Shown here piece after piece: positions 8,511 to 17,028 of a DNA stretch of 64,000 nt. The stretch lies in the NCBI GenBank assembly GCA_021827645.1, contig JAKAVA010000089.1, positions 1 through 64,000 of the forward strand. The letters are read 5' to 3'. The position numbers and the translations under genes are program-made. This stretch comes from Planctomycetota bacterium. GTDB taxonomy: Bacteria; Planctomycetota; Phycisphaerae; WQYP01. A model generated the notes under the pieces. It saw nothing but the letters and a program-made list of their open reading frames with translations. It had not been told where the DNA came from and did not search any database. Position 1 is the stretch's first letter; every line of letters starts with the position of its first letter.

Positions 8511-10403
8511 ATGTGCGGCATTGCCGGATTCGTCGGCTGGAATCGGGGGGAACGTTCTCAAGCTGAACTGAGCCGATTGGATGCGCTGCTTACGTACGCG
8601 GCACATCGGGCCGATGAATTACTTCAACATCGCGGACCGGACGGCCGCGGACAGTGGAGTGAGTTGAGCCGAGGTGCGCTGGCGGCCCGCGTATGTCTGG
8701 TGCATCGTCGCCTCAGCATTATTGATCCCGCCGGCGGGCAACAGCCGATGGGCAATGAAGACGGCCGCGTGCAGGTGGTATTTAACGGCGAAATTTATAA
8801 CCATCGTGAACTCCGCAGGGAGTTGGAAAGTCTCGGGCATGTGTTTCAATCGGATCATTGCGACACCGAGGTGCTGGTGCACGGCTGGGAGCAATGGAAG
8901 ACGGAATTGCCGCCGAAGCTGCGCGGAATGTTCGCCTTTGCCATCTGGGATGGACATTCGAATGAGTTGTTTCTGGCACGGGATTATTTTGGTCAGAAGC
9001 CGTTGTTTTATGCAGCGGACGAAAATCGGCTCGCCTTCGGGAGCACCATTCCGGCGGTGCGCTGCTGGCCAGGCGTGACGGCGACGGTATCGAGGTCATC
9101 CTTGGCCCGATATCTGCATGCGGGATATCTATCGCCCCCGGAAACGGTTTACCGGGAGATTAAAAGTCTTGCGCCGGGCAGCTACCTGCGAGTGACCGGG
9201 GAGCGGTTATCGACTGGAAGTTTCTGGAATCCGAAAATCTCCGCGGCGGAGCAAAGCGGAGCGACAGACACGATGGGCGATGCGGAGATTGCGACGCTGC
9301 GGCAACTGATTATGAATGCGGTGGGGTCGCAGCTCCACGCCGATGTTCCGATGATCGGGTTCCTGTCGGGGGGCATTGATTCAGCGATTATCTGCGGGGT
9401 GGCGAAAAAACTTCTGGGTGATTCATGTCCGCTGCAGGTGATTACGGTCGGCTTTGAGGATGCGGCCTTCGATGAGATGGCCCTGGCGGGAGAAACCGCC
9501 CGGCTGCTTGGATTGCGGCATCATCCATGTCGAATTGATATGGAATCATCGGCCATGGCCACATTGGAATGGCTGACCGCGTTTACGCTGGGACAACCGT
9601 TTGCCGATTCTTCCATCCTGCCGACTTATTGGGTGGCCAATAGTGCGAGGCAACTGGCACCTTGCGCTCTGTCTGGAGACGGCGGAGATGAAATCTTCGG
9701 CGGATATGATCGATATCGCGCCATGCGTATGCTCGGTAATGGTTTGCGAATCCCCGCGTGGTCGTATAAATCTGAACGGCTGAGGCGCATGGCGGCGGCT
9801 GGCCGAGAAAAAAGTTGGCAGGCTCAATACGCCGCGATCCTGGCACTTTTCAGCTCGGAATCACTCGCGCCACTGGGTGCAGCAGACGACACCTCGCGTT
9901 GTGACGCGCCGCGAGATTATGACATCATCCGTGAGTGCATGCTGCGTGATCAAAGTAACTACCTGCCGGGAGATGTGCTTTGGAAAGTAGATGGTGCATC
10001 GATGGCGTGCGGACTGGAAGTGCGCAGTCCGCTGCTGGATCATGAGCTGGCAAACTGGGCGAATCGATTCAACGGCCATGCGATGATGAATTGGCGGCGC
10101 GGCAAACTTCCACTTCGGCGAGCTATGGGCGATATGCTGCCGAAGGCTGTGCAGCGGGGCCGCAAGCATGGGTTTGGCGTTCCGATAGGGCGCTGGTTCC
10201 GGACATCGCTGCGGCATGCGACCGCAGAGTATCTTCTTGCCGGTGATTCCCTCACTTCGGAATTGGGCCTCGGGATGCTGGCGGCGCGGATATGGGAAGA
10301 ACACCAGGCAGGCAGGCGAGATCATACGCATCGGATTTTCGCTCTGCTGATGATGGAAATCTGGCGGCGGCAAAACACGGACATCGACTGTAATTCACGG
10401 TAG
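8511..10403 (+). CDS. asnB: Glutamine-hydrolysing asparagine synthase
   Basis: Makes asparagine from aspartate, glutamine and ATP, or amidates a related acceptor. MCGIAGFVGW gives the catalytic Cys2 of the class II glutamine amidotransferase domain (to about residue 210), with RGPDG, VHRRLSIID and FNGEIYNH. The ATP-pyrophosphatase loop SGGIDSA is at about residue 286; ALSGDGGDEIFGGYDRY follows. Length 630 aa is typical of the asnB_1 type, whose members often serve cell-surface glycan or exopolysaccharide pathways, so free asparagine synthesis is likely but not certain. It is the last gene of the 4.3-10.4 kb plus-strand run. Confidence 0.93.
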   Translation: MCGIAGFVGWNRGERSQAELSRLDALLTYAAHRADELLQHRGPDGRGQWSELSRGALAARVCLVHRRLSIIDPAGGQQPMGNEDGRVQVVFNGEIYNHRELRRELESLGHVFQSDHCDTEVLVHGWEQWKTELPPKLRGMFAFAIWDGHSNELFLARDYFGQKPLFYAADENRLAFGSTIPAVRCWPGVTATVSRSSLARYLHAGYLSPPETVYREIKSLAPGSYLRVTGERLSTGSFWNPKISAAEQSGATDTMGDAEIATLRQLIMNAVGSQLHADVPMIGFLSGGIDSAIICGVAKKLLGDSCPLQVITVGFEDAAFDEMALAGETARLLGLRHHPCRIDMESSAMATLEWLTAFTLGQPFADSSILPTYWVANSARQLAPCALSGDGGDEIFGGYDRYRAMRMLGNGLRIPAWSYKSERLRRMAAAGREKSWQAQYAAILALFSSESLAPLGAADDTSRCDAPRDYDIIRECMLRDQSNYLPGDVLWKVDGASMACGLEVRSPLLDHELANWANRFNGHAMMNWRRGKLPLRRAMGDMLPKAVQRGRKHGFGVPIGRWFRTSLRHATAEYLLAGDSLTSELGLGMLAARIWEEHQAGRRDHTHRIFALLMMEIWRRQNTDIDCNSR

Positions 10404-10548
10404 CCTCATTCCGGGCAATCGCAGCGAAAGATGCTGTGAGAAGATTCACGGCTAACTGAACCTGGAAATTCGCCGGAGCGGCGGCCGGGAGCGGCAGGAG
10501 TTTTCTGCGGCATTTACGGATAGAATGGGAGTGGAGTTCCGATAGCGG

Positions 10549-12363
10549 ATGGTTGTGAAAAGGCTTTCAGATTTAATGAAGATTAGAAATTTCTGTATCA
10601 TTGCCCATATTGATCATGGCAAATCAACTCTGGCGGACCGGATATTGGAGCGTACCGGCGCCATTACCGAGCGGGAAATGCAGGCTCAATTTCTGGATGA
10701 TTTGGATCTGGAACGTGAGCGTGGAATCACCATCAAGGCCAGTGCCGTTACCGTGCCGCATGAATTCGGCGGCGAAAAATATATGTGGAATCTGATTGAT
10801 ACGCCGGGCCATGTGGATTTCCATTATGAGGTGGCCAAGGCGCTTCAGGCGTGCGAAGGGGCGTTGCTCGTGGTGGATGCCACGCAGGGCGTTCAGGCCC
10901 AGACGGTTGCCAACGCGTACGCCGCCATCGAGGCGGGGTTGGAGATTGTGCCGGTGATCAACAAGATCGATCTGCCCAGCGCTCAGCCCGATGCCGTTGC
11001 GGAGGAGATGGAGCAGGTGCTGGGGATCGATGCGCTTTCGGCCGTGCGGATATCGGCCAAAAGCGGTATCGGAATCCCGGAGCTTTTTCAGGCGATTTGC
11101 GAGCGGCTGCCCGGGCCGCGGGGGGATGTCAACGCCCCACTTCAAGCGCTGGTGTTTGACAGTAAATATGACGATTACCGCGGCGTGATCGTTTATGTGC
11201 GTGTGTTTAACGGACGGCTGACCATGGGGCAGAAACTGCGGTTCATGGGGCAGCAGCGGATTTATCAGGTCACGGGTTTGGGAAAGTTTACACCGCGGGC
11301 AGTGGCCGTGGATTCCATCGGAGCGGGTGAAGTGGGCTTTCTGGTGGCCAATATTAAAACATTGGGCGATGTGACCATCGGCGATACGGTAACCGACGCC
11401 ATGGCGCCGGCGGCCGAACCTCTGCCCGGTTACCGTCCTCCCAAACAGATGGTCTACTGCGATTTTTATCCCGGCCCCGATACGGAATATACCCAGCTCC
11501 GGGAAGCGCTGGAAAAACTGCGGCTCAATGATTCCTCTTTTACCTTTGAGCCGGAAACATCCGATGCGCTGGGCTTCGGTTTCCGGTGCGGCTTTCTGGG
11601 CCTGCTTCATATGGAGATTGTGCAGGAACGCCTGGAACGTGAACAGAAGGTGCAGGTGGTGCAGACCGCCCCCACCGTTCCCTACGAAGTTGTACTGGCC
11701 GATGGTACGGTGAAGATGATTGATTCCGCGTCGGGCCTGCCGGATTTAAGCAAGGTCAAGGCGGTCCGGGAGCCGATGATCCGCGCCAGTATTATTGTGC
11801 CGGCGGAAAATATCGGCGATATCTCCAAGCTCTGCCAGGAACGACGGGGCGTTTATCGAAAGACGGAATATCTGAGTGCGTCGCGGATTATCATGGAATA
11901 TGATCTGCCGCTGGCGGAGGTCATCTTTGATTTTTTTGACAAGCTGAAAACAGCAACCCGCGGGTATGGAACGTTGGATTACGATCTGATCGGCTTCCAT
12001 GAGGAAGATCTGGTCAAAATGGATATTCTGGTCAACGGGCAGCCTATTGACGCCCTGAGTCTTATCGTGCATCGGTCCAAGGCTGAATCCCGCGGCCGCG
12101 CGATCATCCGTAAACTTAAGAGTGAAATTGGGCGCCATCTCTTTGAAGTGCCGCTGCAGGCGGCCATCGGATCACGTGTTATCGCAAGAGAAACCATCAG
12201 TGCCATGCGGAAGAATGTTACCGCCAAGTGCTACGGCGGCGACGTAAGTCGTAAGCGGAAGCTGCTGGAAAAGCAGAAAGAGGGGAAGAAGCGGATGAAA
12301 CAGGTGGGACAGGTGGAGATTCCGCAGGAGGCCTTCATGGCCGTGCTGGAGCCGGGGGAATAA
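10549..12363 (+). CDS. lepA: Elongation factor 4 (back-translocating GTPase LepA)
   Basis: Ribosome-associated GTPase. The G1 loop [14 protein letters not shown] lies near residues 19-32, G2 ERGITIKA, G3 [11 protein letters not shown] and G4 NKIDL follow, then domain II, the EF-G-like III and V domains ([20 protein letters not shown] is a LepA hallmark) and the LepA-specific C-terminal domain ([20 protein letters not shown]). At 604 aa it matches the family. The in-frame ATG at 10576 ([11 protein letters not shown]) matches the usual N-terminus better; each start has only a moderate upstream GGAG or AAAGG. Confidence 0.97.
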   Translation: MVVKRLSDLMKIRNFCIIAHIDHGKSTLADRILERTGAITEREMQAQFLDDLDLERERGITIKASAVTVPHEFGGEKYMWNLIDTPGHVDFHYEVAKALQACEGALLVVDATQGVQAQTVANAYAAIEAGLEIVPVINKIDLPSAQPDAVAEEMEQVLGIDALSAVRISAKSGIGIPELFQAICERLPGPRGDVNAPLQALVFDSKYDDYRGVIVYVRVFNGRLTMGQKLRFMGQQRIYQVTGLGKFTPRAVAVDSIGAGEVGFLVANIKTLGDVTIGDTVTDAMAPAAEPLPGYRPPKQMVYCDFYPGPDTEYTQLREALEKLRLNDSSFTFEPETSDALGFGFRCGFLGLLHMEIVQERLEREQKVQVVQTAPTVPYEVVLADGTVKMIDSASGLPDLSKVKAVREPMIRASIIVPAENIGDISKLCQERRGVYRKTEYLSASRIIMEYDLPLAEVIFDFFDKLKTATRGYGTLDYDLIGFHEEDLVKMDILVNGQPIDALSLIVHRSKAESRGRAIIRKLKSEIGRHLFEVPLQAAIGSRVIARETISAMRKNVTAKCYGGDVSRKRKLLEKQKEGKKRMKQVGQVEIPQEAFMAVLEPGE

Positions 12364-12851
12364 GGGCGTATCGCCGCATTAAACCAACATAGATATCGGT
12401 TATCGGACATCCTGCGCCGCCGCCTTGAATTATTGTTCTGTTATTTGATATTCCATCATCGCAGATCATTTCATAAGTCCATTACGGCGAAAAATCTCAG
12501 CTTGCGCATCCGAAGCGATGGTTCTCGGACGCCGATCGTTGAAATTTAATAGTGTGCAGCCCCATGGCGCTGCGAGATTCATTCAACCCAGCAGCGGCTT
12601 TGGCCGATGAAACTTGTCGGCTCGGCTGGCCAATGAATCGCCACCGGCCCGGCGTTGATTGTGGGTGGTGCGGGGTGCCACTGAACAGAGTGCTGTTCAG
12701 GCCTCGCGAAAGAATACGCCTGCGGTCAACCTTCGGCAAACCAGGTATGTAAACGATTTCGACATGGGTGACCGGTCGACCCACCCGAGTTGAGACGCTT
12801 AAGTATCTGGCCAGCCCTGCCGAAATGTGTCCTGATCCGGAGAACCAGTTA
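12364..12851 (+). other. Gene-free leader upstream of the prepilin gene, with inverted repeats
   Basis: About 490 nt between lepA and the prepilin-like gene with no convincing ORF. It contains a perfect 8-bp inverted repeat with a 4-nt loop (CTGAACAG-AGTG-CTGTTCAG, 12681-12700) and a second dyad at 12765-12783 (TGGGT, ACCGGT, ACCCA). No known riboswitch consensus was recognised. An AT-rich stretch near 12424-12460 could hold the promoter, which would give a long structured 5' UTR. Confidence 0.4.
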
Positions 12852-13814
12852 ATGAAACGCTCATCAGCAAAAAATAAAGGTTTTACGCTGATTGAACTGC
12901 TCGTGGTGATTTCGATTATCGCCCTGCTCATCGCCATTCTGCTGCCCAGCCTTGCAAAGGCGAAAGAGCTTGCCAACCGAGCGGTCTGTTCAGCCAATGT
13001 CCGCGGCATCATCCAGTCCATGGTGATCTACGCGCAGAGTAATGAAAGCCAGTTCCCATCGGTGATGCCACCCGCCAGCACTTCCTACGATAACAGTGCA
13101 GGCACTGGTACACCCACTGTGAACGCCAGCGCTCCTGCCGAGATTAATGCCATCTATTCGACGCCCCTGGAACAGGGAAATCCGATGGCATGCATGTGGC
13201 TTCTGGTGCTTAATGGTCAGATGACGCCCAAGAGCTTTATCTGTCCGTCGGACCCGATTGCAACGTCGCCATCAGCCGAGTTCAACTCCACGCAGGAATA
13301 CTATCCAAACTTTGGCATGATCGGCTCGGCAACCTCGCCCAGTACCACCGGTGAAGGTGAAAGCTACTCGATCGCCTATCCTTGGTTCGGTAGCCAGGTC
13401 GGTGCGTGGTGGAATGACAATGCCGCCACCAGCGATCTGCCGCTGGTCAGCGATATGGCTCCGGCGGATGTCACGGGCGCGGGTAATACCAACCGCATTA
13501 CGACAACCGCGCAGTCGAATACGTACGGTCCGTATATTTACAATTCGGGTAATCACGGTGGCGATGGTCAGAACGTCGGCTTCGGCGATGACCATGTCAG
13601 TTGGGAAACCAATCCGTACGTCGGCGAAGCAGGTGATAATATTTTCACCTATGAGAGTACGGTACCGGCCAGCGGATCGACTCCAGCGTCGACTTCCCAA
13701 ACAGGGCTCACGGCGACCGGCAGTGGCGCCACCGCCCCAACCATCTCAGTTGACGTAGCGCCCTACGACACCTGCATGGTTCCGGTGCGTAACGTGGCAA
13801 CGGGGGCGTGGTAA
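12852..13814 (+). CDS. Prepilin-like secreted protein (type IV pilin/pseudopilin N-terminal methylation motif)
   Basis: The start at ATG 12852 is chosen because GGAG is 9 nt upstream and the protein begins MKRSSAKNKG followed by FTLIELLVVISIIALL, the class III signal cleaved after Gly and methylated on Phe, with Glu5 present. The hydrophobic helix runs to about residue 32. The rest (to 320 aa) is a Ser/Thr/Gly-rich exported domain containing NSGNHGGDGQNVGFGDDHVSW, resembling the H-x9-DG tail of planctomycete DUF1559-type proteins. These are exported by type II secretion/type IV pilus machinery, though the true role is unknown. It is a single gene with its own terminator. Confidence 0.88.
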   Translation: MKRSSAKNKGFTLIELLVVISIIALLIAILLPSLAKAKELANRAVCSANVRGIIQSMVIYAQSNESQFPSVMPPASTSYDNSAGTGTPTVNASAPAEINAIYSTPLEQGNPMACMWLLVLNGQMTPKSFICPSDPIATSPSAEFNSTQEYYPNFGMIGSATSPSTTGEGESYSIAYPWFGSQVGAWWNDNAATSDLPLVSDMAPADVTGAGNTNRITTTAQSNTYGPYIYNSGNHGGDGQNVGFGDDHVSWETNPYVGEAGDNIFTYESTVPASGSTPASTSQTGLTATGSGATAPTISVDVAPYDTCMVPVRNVATGAW

Positions 13815-13843
13815 TCCCCGGCAAAATCTGATAATTGCTCCCT

Positions 13844-13880
13844 GGCGGCCTGACCACACTCGGTCAGGCCGCCTTTTTTT
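13844..13880 (+). terminator. Rho-independent terminator after the prepilin gene
   Basis: Perfect 12-bp stem GGCGGCCTGACC / GGTCAGGCCGCC (13844-13855 and 13862-13873) with the 6-nt loop ACACTC, followed by seven T residues. It lies 30 nt after the prepilin stop. There is no T tract on the other side, so it terminates the plus-strand transcript only and not the convergent glycosyltransferase. Confidence 0.92.
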
Positions 13881-13911
13881 ATTTATTCCGCTGCCGCCGG
13901 AGGCAGCGCGG

Positions 13912-15051
13912 TCATGACGTTCCGCCACACCATGCTGAATATATCTCCACAAGCTGTTCGGCCATCCGTCGGGGTGAATATTGAGTGACGCGCCGACGCC
14001 CCGCCGTCCGAAGGTGATCTGCAAGTGTTTTATCGGTGAGGACGCGTGCCATCGCCCGAGCCATCGCGTCGGGATCCGTGGGGTTAACCAGCAGTGCGGC
14101 ATCCCCACAAGCCTCCGGCAGGCTGGATCGGTCGGAGGACACCACGGGCACACCCGCCGCCATGGCCTCCAATACAGGCAGGCCGAAACCCTCGTAAAGG
14201 CTTGGGCATACGAAGAGAGATGCACGGCTGTAAAGCTCTGCCAGATCAGAATCGGAAATATAACCGGTAAAAGTTACCAATTCGTTCAATCCGAGTTTTG
14301 CCGTGAGCGATTCCGGCTCACCATAGCGTGGATCGGTGGGGCCGATAATAACCAAACGACAGGGGGAAGGGCATGTCTTAACCAATTGCGCAAAAGCCTG
14401 AATCAAACCGGAGAGATTTTTATACGGCGCCCGCCTGCCGACGCTCAGGATAAGTTGCCGGTTGTCGAATGGGAACTGAGAAAGATGCGCGGATTCGGTT
14501 GCCGGCCTCCGGGAATCTGCCTGATAAAGAGCCGGTGGTACGACATGAATTTTGTCGGTCTTGACATGCAGTACTTTTATAATATCTTTGCGGGAATTCT
14601 CACTGATGATGACCATGCGATCGGCCCGGCTGCATTGCAGTTTAAGCCAATTTTTCCAGAGCCATTTGTAACGAGACTTGGCCCCGCCGGCTTCACGGGG
14701 GGAGAGAACAAGGGGAATGACATCGTGGCAGGTTGTAATCTGCCGGGAGCGGGCGAAAAGGGGTGCATGTACATCCACCGTATGCAGGCACCTGATGTTG
14801 TGGCGGGTGATGATCGAAGGTAACAGCCGCTGATGGCGAATGCTCATCGGATTGCCGGGCAAATCAATAAAATTGAACTTTGCATATTGGGCAACCGCCA
14901 TCGGCAACGAGTCGCGTCGATTGACGATGACGTGAATGCTTTCCGGATAATCCAATTCCATCAGTCCCGCCAGCAGGCTGTGGGCATAGGTGGCGACACC
15001 GCTGCCGGAAGTTCCATACCAGCGGGCATCAATGGCAAATGGGGCGTACAA
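13912..15051 (-). CDS. Glycosyltransferase family 4 protein
   Basis: GT-B fold retaining glycosyltransferase. The N-terminal half has the acceptor-side motif GSGVATYAHSLLAGL near residues 16-30. The C-terminal half has the donor-binding features SVGRRAPYKNLSGLI, IIGPTDPRYGEPE and the EX7E motif within LYEGFGLPVLEAMAAG (about residues 283-298), followed by PVVSSDRSSLPEACGDAALL. This is the usual mannosyl/glucosyl GT4 signature; donor and acceptor cannot be read. It lies 33 nt downstream of folA on the same strand, so it is probably co-transcribed with thyA-folA, an unusual pairing with folate genes. A role in surface polysaccharide or glycolipid is inferred. Confidence 0.9.
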   Translation of the reverse strand: MYAPFAIDARWYGTSGSGVATYAHSLLAGLMELDYPESIHVIVNRRDSLPMAVAQYAKFNFIDLPGNPMSIRHQRLLPSIITRHNIRCLHTVDVHAPLFARSRQITTCHDVIPLVLSPREAGGAKSRYKWLWKNWLKLQCSRADRMVIISENSRKDIIKVLHVKTDKIHVVPPALYQADSRRPATESAHLSQFPFDNRQLILSVGRRAPYKNLSGLIQAFAQLVKTCPSPCRLVIIGPTDPRYGEPESLTAKLGLNELVTFTGYISDSDLAELYSRASLFVCPSLYEGFGLPVLEAMAAGVPVVSSDRSSLPEACGDAALLVNPTDPDAMARAMARVLTDKTLADHLRTAGRRRVTQYSPRRMAEQLVEIYSAWCGGTS

Positions 15052-15084
15052 GAATTACCTTTCGATACGAACACCGAATGCTCG

Positions 15085-15591
15085 CTAGCCGCCGTTCTGG
15101 GGTCTTGCTTCGCGTATGTGATCCAGAAAGTCGCATTCGGGGAGATGCTCCTCCCTGACAAGCCGCCAGTCGGCGGTGTTGAAGGACGGAAACCAAGTGT
15201 CAATCGTCGCCTGAGTGGGGACTCGAATCATCGTTACATACATTCGGGTGGCCAACGGCAGACAGGCGCGATAGATCTCCCCCCCACCGCAGATGAAGAG
15301 TTCGGTTTCGCCTGCCATCCGGGCGGCATCGATGGCATCCTGAATACTTGTCCACCACTCCACACCTGGCTGCGGTACACCCGCCTTACGCGAAATCACC
15401 ATATTGTGGCGGTTCGGCAGAGGTTTGCCGAGAGAGTCAAACGTCTTACGCCCCATGAGGACCGTGTGGCTGGTGGTTAATTGTTTGAAGCGCTTTAAGT
15501 CGGCACTGACGTGCCATGGCAGCCGATTGGCCGATCCAATTCCGCGGTCGGGCGTCATGGCGACGATGATGCTGATATCCATTGGGGTCAT
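15085..15591 (-). CDS. folA: Dihydrofolate reductase
   Basis: Reduces dihydrofolate to tetrahydrofolate with NADPH, recycling the product of ThyA. Family motifs are visible: DISIIVAMTPDRGIGSANRLPW (read in two parts, with the substrate-side LPWH), DLKRFKQLTTSHTVLMGRKT, IPLPNRHN-type PLPNRHNMVISR and ELFICGGGEIYRACL. Length 168 aa is typical. The reading frame allows starts at 15591 (MTPMDIS) or 15582 (MDIS); the second matches the family better, while neither has a strong Shine-Dalgarno sequence. It sits 27 nt after thyA, the classical thymidylate cycle pair. Confidence 0.96.
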   Translation of the reverse strand: MTPMDISIIVAMTPDRGIGSANRLPWHVSADLKRFKQLTTSHTVLMGRKTFDSLGKPLPNRHNMVISRKAGVPQPGVEWWTSIQDAIDAARMAGETELFICGGGEIYRACLPLATRMYVTMIRVPTQATIDTWFPSFNTADWRLVREEHLPECDFLDHIREARPQNGG

Positions 15592-15618
15592 GGTACCGGT
15601 AATCCTTAAGATGGAAAA

Positions 15619-16482
15619 TCAGACCGCGACCTTGAATTTGATCGGCGGATGCGGGTCGTAACCGATGATCTGAAAATCTTCAAACTGGAGTTGATCCATC
15701 GGCTTACGGGCAATTTCCAGGCGCGGAAGCGGGCGCGGCTCCCGCTGCAACTGAAGTTGCAGGCCGCGGAGATGGTCATATTCCGCCATGGGAGAATTTT
15801 CGTCCGCGACGTAGATGTGGGCGTCCACAATGGAATGGGCGAAATGCCCGACGCGCAGGCCGGTCTCCTGCGCGATCATCTGCGTAAGCGTGGCATAACA
15901 GGCCAGATTAAATGGAATACCCAGAGCAATGTCGCCGGAACGCTGCGAGAGATGGCAATTCAATCGGCCGTCCAACACCTGAAAAACAAAACTGTAATGG
16001 CACGGGGGCAATCGGCTGCTCTGCGCATTGCCCGGCTCCCACGCGCTGACGACCAAACGCCGCGAATGGGGATTGCGCCTGATTTCATCGACCACATAAG
16101 CGATCTGATCGATTTCGCGAACCGGACAGGTGGTTTCGCCGGTTTCGGATATCGGGGCGTGCGACTTCTGCACCGGATGCGGAAATCGTCGCCAGTAGCG
16201 GCCGTAGGCGGTTTCCAATTCTCCGCGCTCGTCGGCCCAGTCATCCCAGATCTTGGTATGAGCGCGGAGTTCACGTATGTGCTCCTGCCCGGAGAGATAC
16301 CAGAGGAGTTCTCGCAGCACGGCAGCATAGTTGACACGTTTGGTGGTCAGCAGAGGGAATCCCGCCGAGAGATCCACCCGGTAAAACGCTCCGAAATAGC
16401 TGATGGTGTCTACGCCCGTGCGGCTGGGCTTGCGAATGCCTTTTTCCATCACCTGACGGACAAGATCGAGATATTCCTTCAT
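15619..16482 (-). CDS. thyA: Thymidylate synthase (ThyA type)
   Basis: Converts dUMP to dTMP using methylene-tetrahydrofolate. The catalytic Cys is in RLPPCHYSFVFQV (about residue 162). RTGVDTISYFGAFYRVDL, FPLLTTKRV, WYLSGQEHIRELR, LSQRSGDIALGIPFNLACY (the dUMP-binding region) and HIYV match the family. At 287 aa it is longer than the 264-aa E. coli protein because of an insert after YGRYWRRFPHPV. First gene of the thyA-folA-GT4 run; a GAGG is found upstream of the ATG. Confidence 0.97.
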   Translation of the reverse strand: MKEYLDLVRQVMEKGIRKPSRTGVDTISYFGAFYRVDLSAGFPLLTTKRVNYAAVLRELLWYLSGQEHIRELRAHTKIWDDWADERGELETAYGRYWRRFPHPVQKSHAPISETGETTCPVREIDQIAYVVDEIRRNPHSRRLVVSAWEPGNAQSSRLPPCHYSFVFQVLDGRLNCHLSQRSGDIALGIPFNLACYATLTQMIAQETGLRVGHFAHSIVDAHIYVADENSPMAEYDHLRGLQLQLQREPRPLPRLEIARKPMDQLQFEDFQIIGYDPHPPIKFKVAV

Positions 16483-16568
16483 CGACGCGCGATCCTCAAC
16501 AATACCGCGCGAATTCTATCGCAAGCATGGTCGACTTGCGACTGCGATGCATCGAAACCCATACCCGC

Positions 16569-16784
16569 TCATCTGGCCCAATGGCCGGGGATCCATTGAT
16601 ATCGCCCCCAGCGAGGGCGCCAGACGTAATGTCCACGAACCCAGACGGCGCCGGGCCACGGGGCGACATACACAACATGAGGCGGTGGCGGCCCCGGTCT
16701 GGCCACCACAACGGTACGGCAGCCGGCCAACATAAAAAGTCCGCAGATACCGAGCCCAACAACGCATAACCGTAATTTACTCAT
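16569..16784 (-). CDS. Small YXWGXW-repeat lipoprotein
   Basis: 71 aa: a signal peptide with lipobox LAGC (Cys near residue 22) followed by a short Pro-rich stretch and aromatic repeats WVRGHYVWRPRWGRYQWIPGHW, read as two W-x-x-GHW/Y units. This matches the YXWGXW repeat family of small envelope proteins, of unknown function. A GGGGGATTAAGCC sequence lies directly before the ATG and gives a Shine-Dalgarno site. It is a single gene between thyA and the RND pump; the 244 nt upstream holds a long-loop inverted repeat (GGGGCGGAC 16897-16905 with GTCCGCCCC 16928-16936). Confidence 0.75.
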   Translation of the reverse strand: MSKLRLCVVGLGICGLFMLAGCRTVVVARPGPPPPHVVYVAPWPGAVWVRGHYVWRPRWGRYQWIPGHWAR

Positions 16785-17028
16785 GGCTTAATCCCCCAAT
16801 CATCAAACCGTTAAGGACACTCAGAGGTGTAACGTGGAAGAACGGACAACGTTGCGGAGTGGCAACCGGCACCTGTAAACCACCGAGCCGGCAACAGGGG
16901 CGGACCAGATCAGTGGGATTTTCCGCCGTCCGCCCCGTCGTCAGATATCTCTCCTCCACACCTCCATTGTCACTTTTATCGGTCGGAAAGATTTGCCGGA
17001 GCGCCTTGGTGCGGGGGACCGATAGCCA

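Noticed and set aside
10624-11610. 328-aa minus-strand reading frame opposite lepA
   Set aside because: LepA is certain on the plus strand; the antisense frame has no domain and reflects GC-rich codon structure.
16897-16936. GC-rich inverted repeat before the YXWGXW gene as a riboswitch or terminator
   Set aside because: A 22-nt loop, no T tract and no match to a known riboswitch core.
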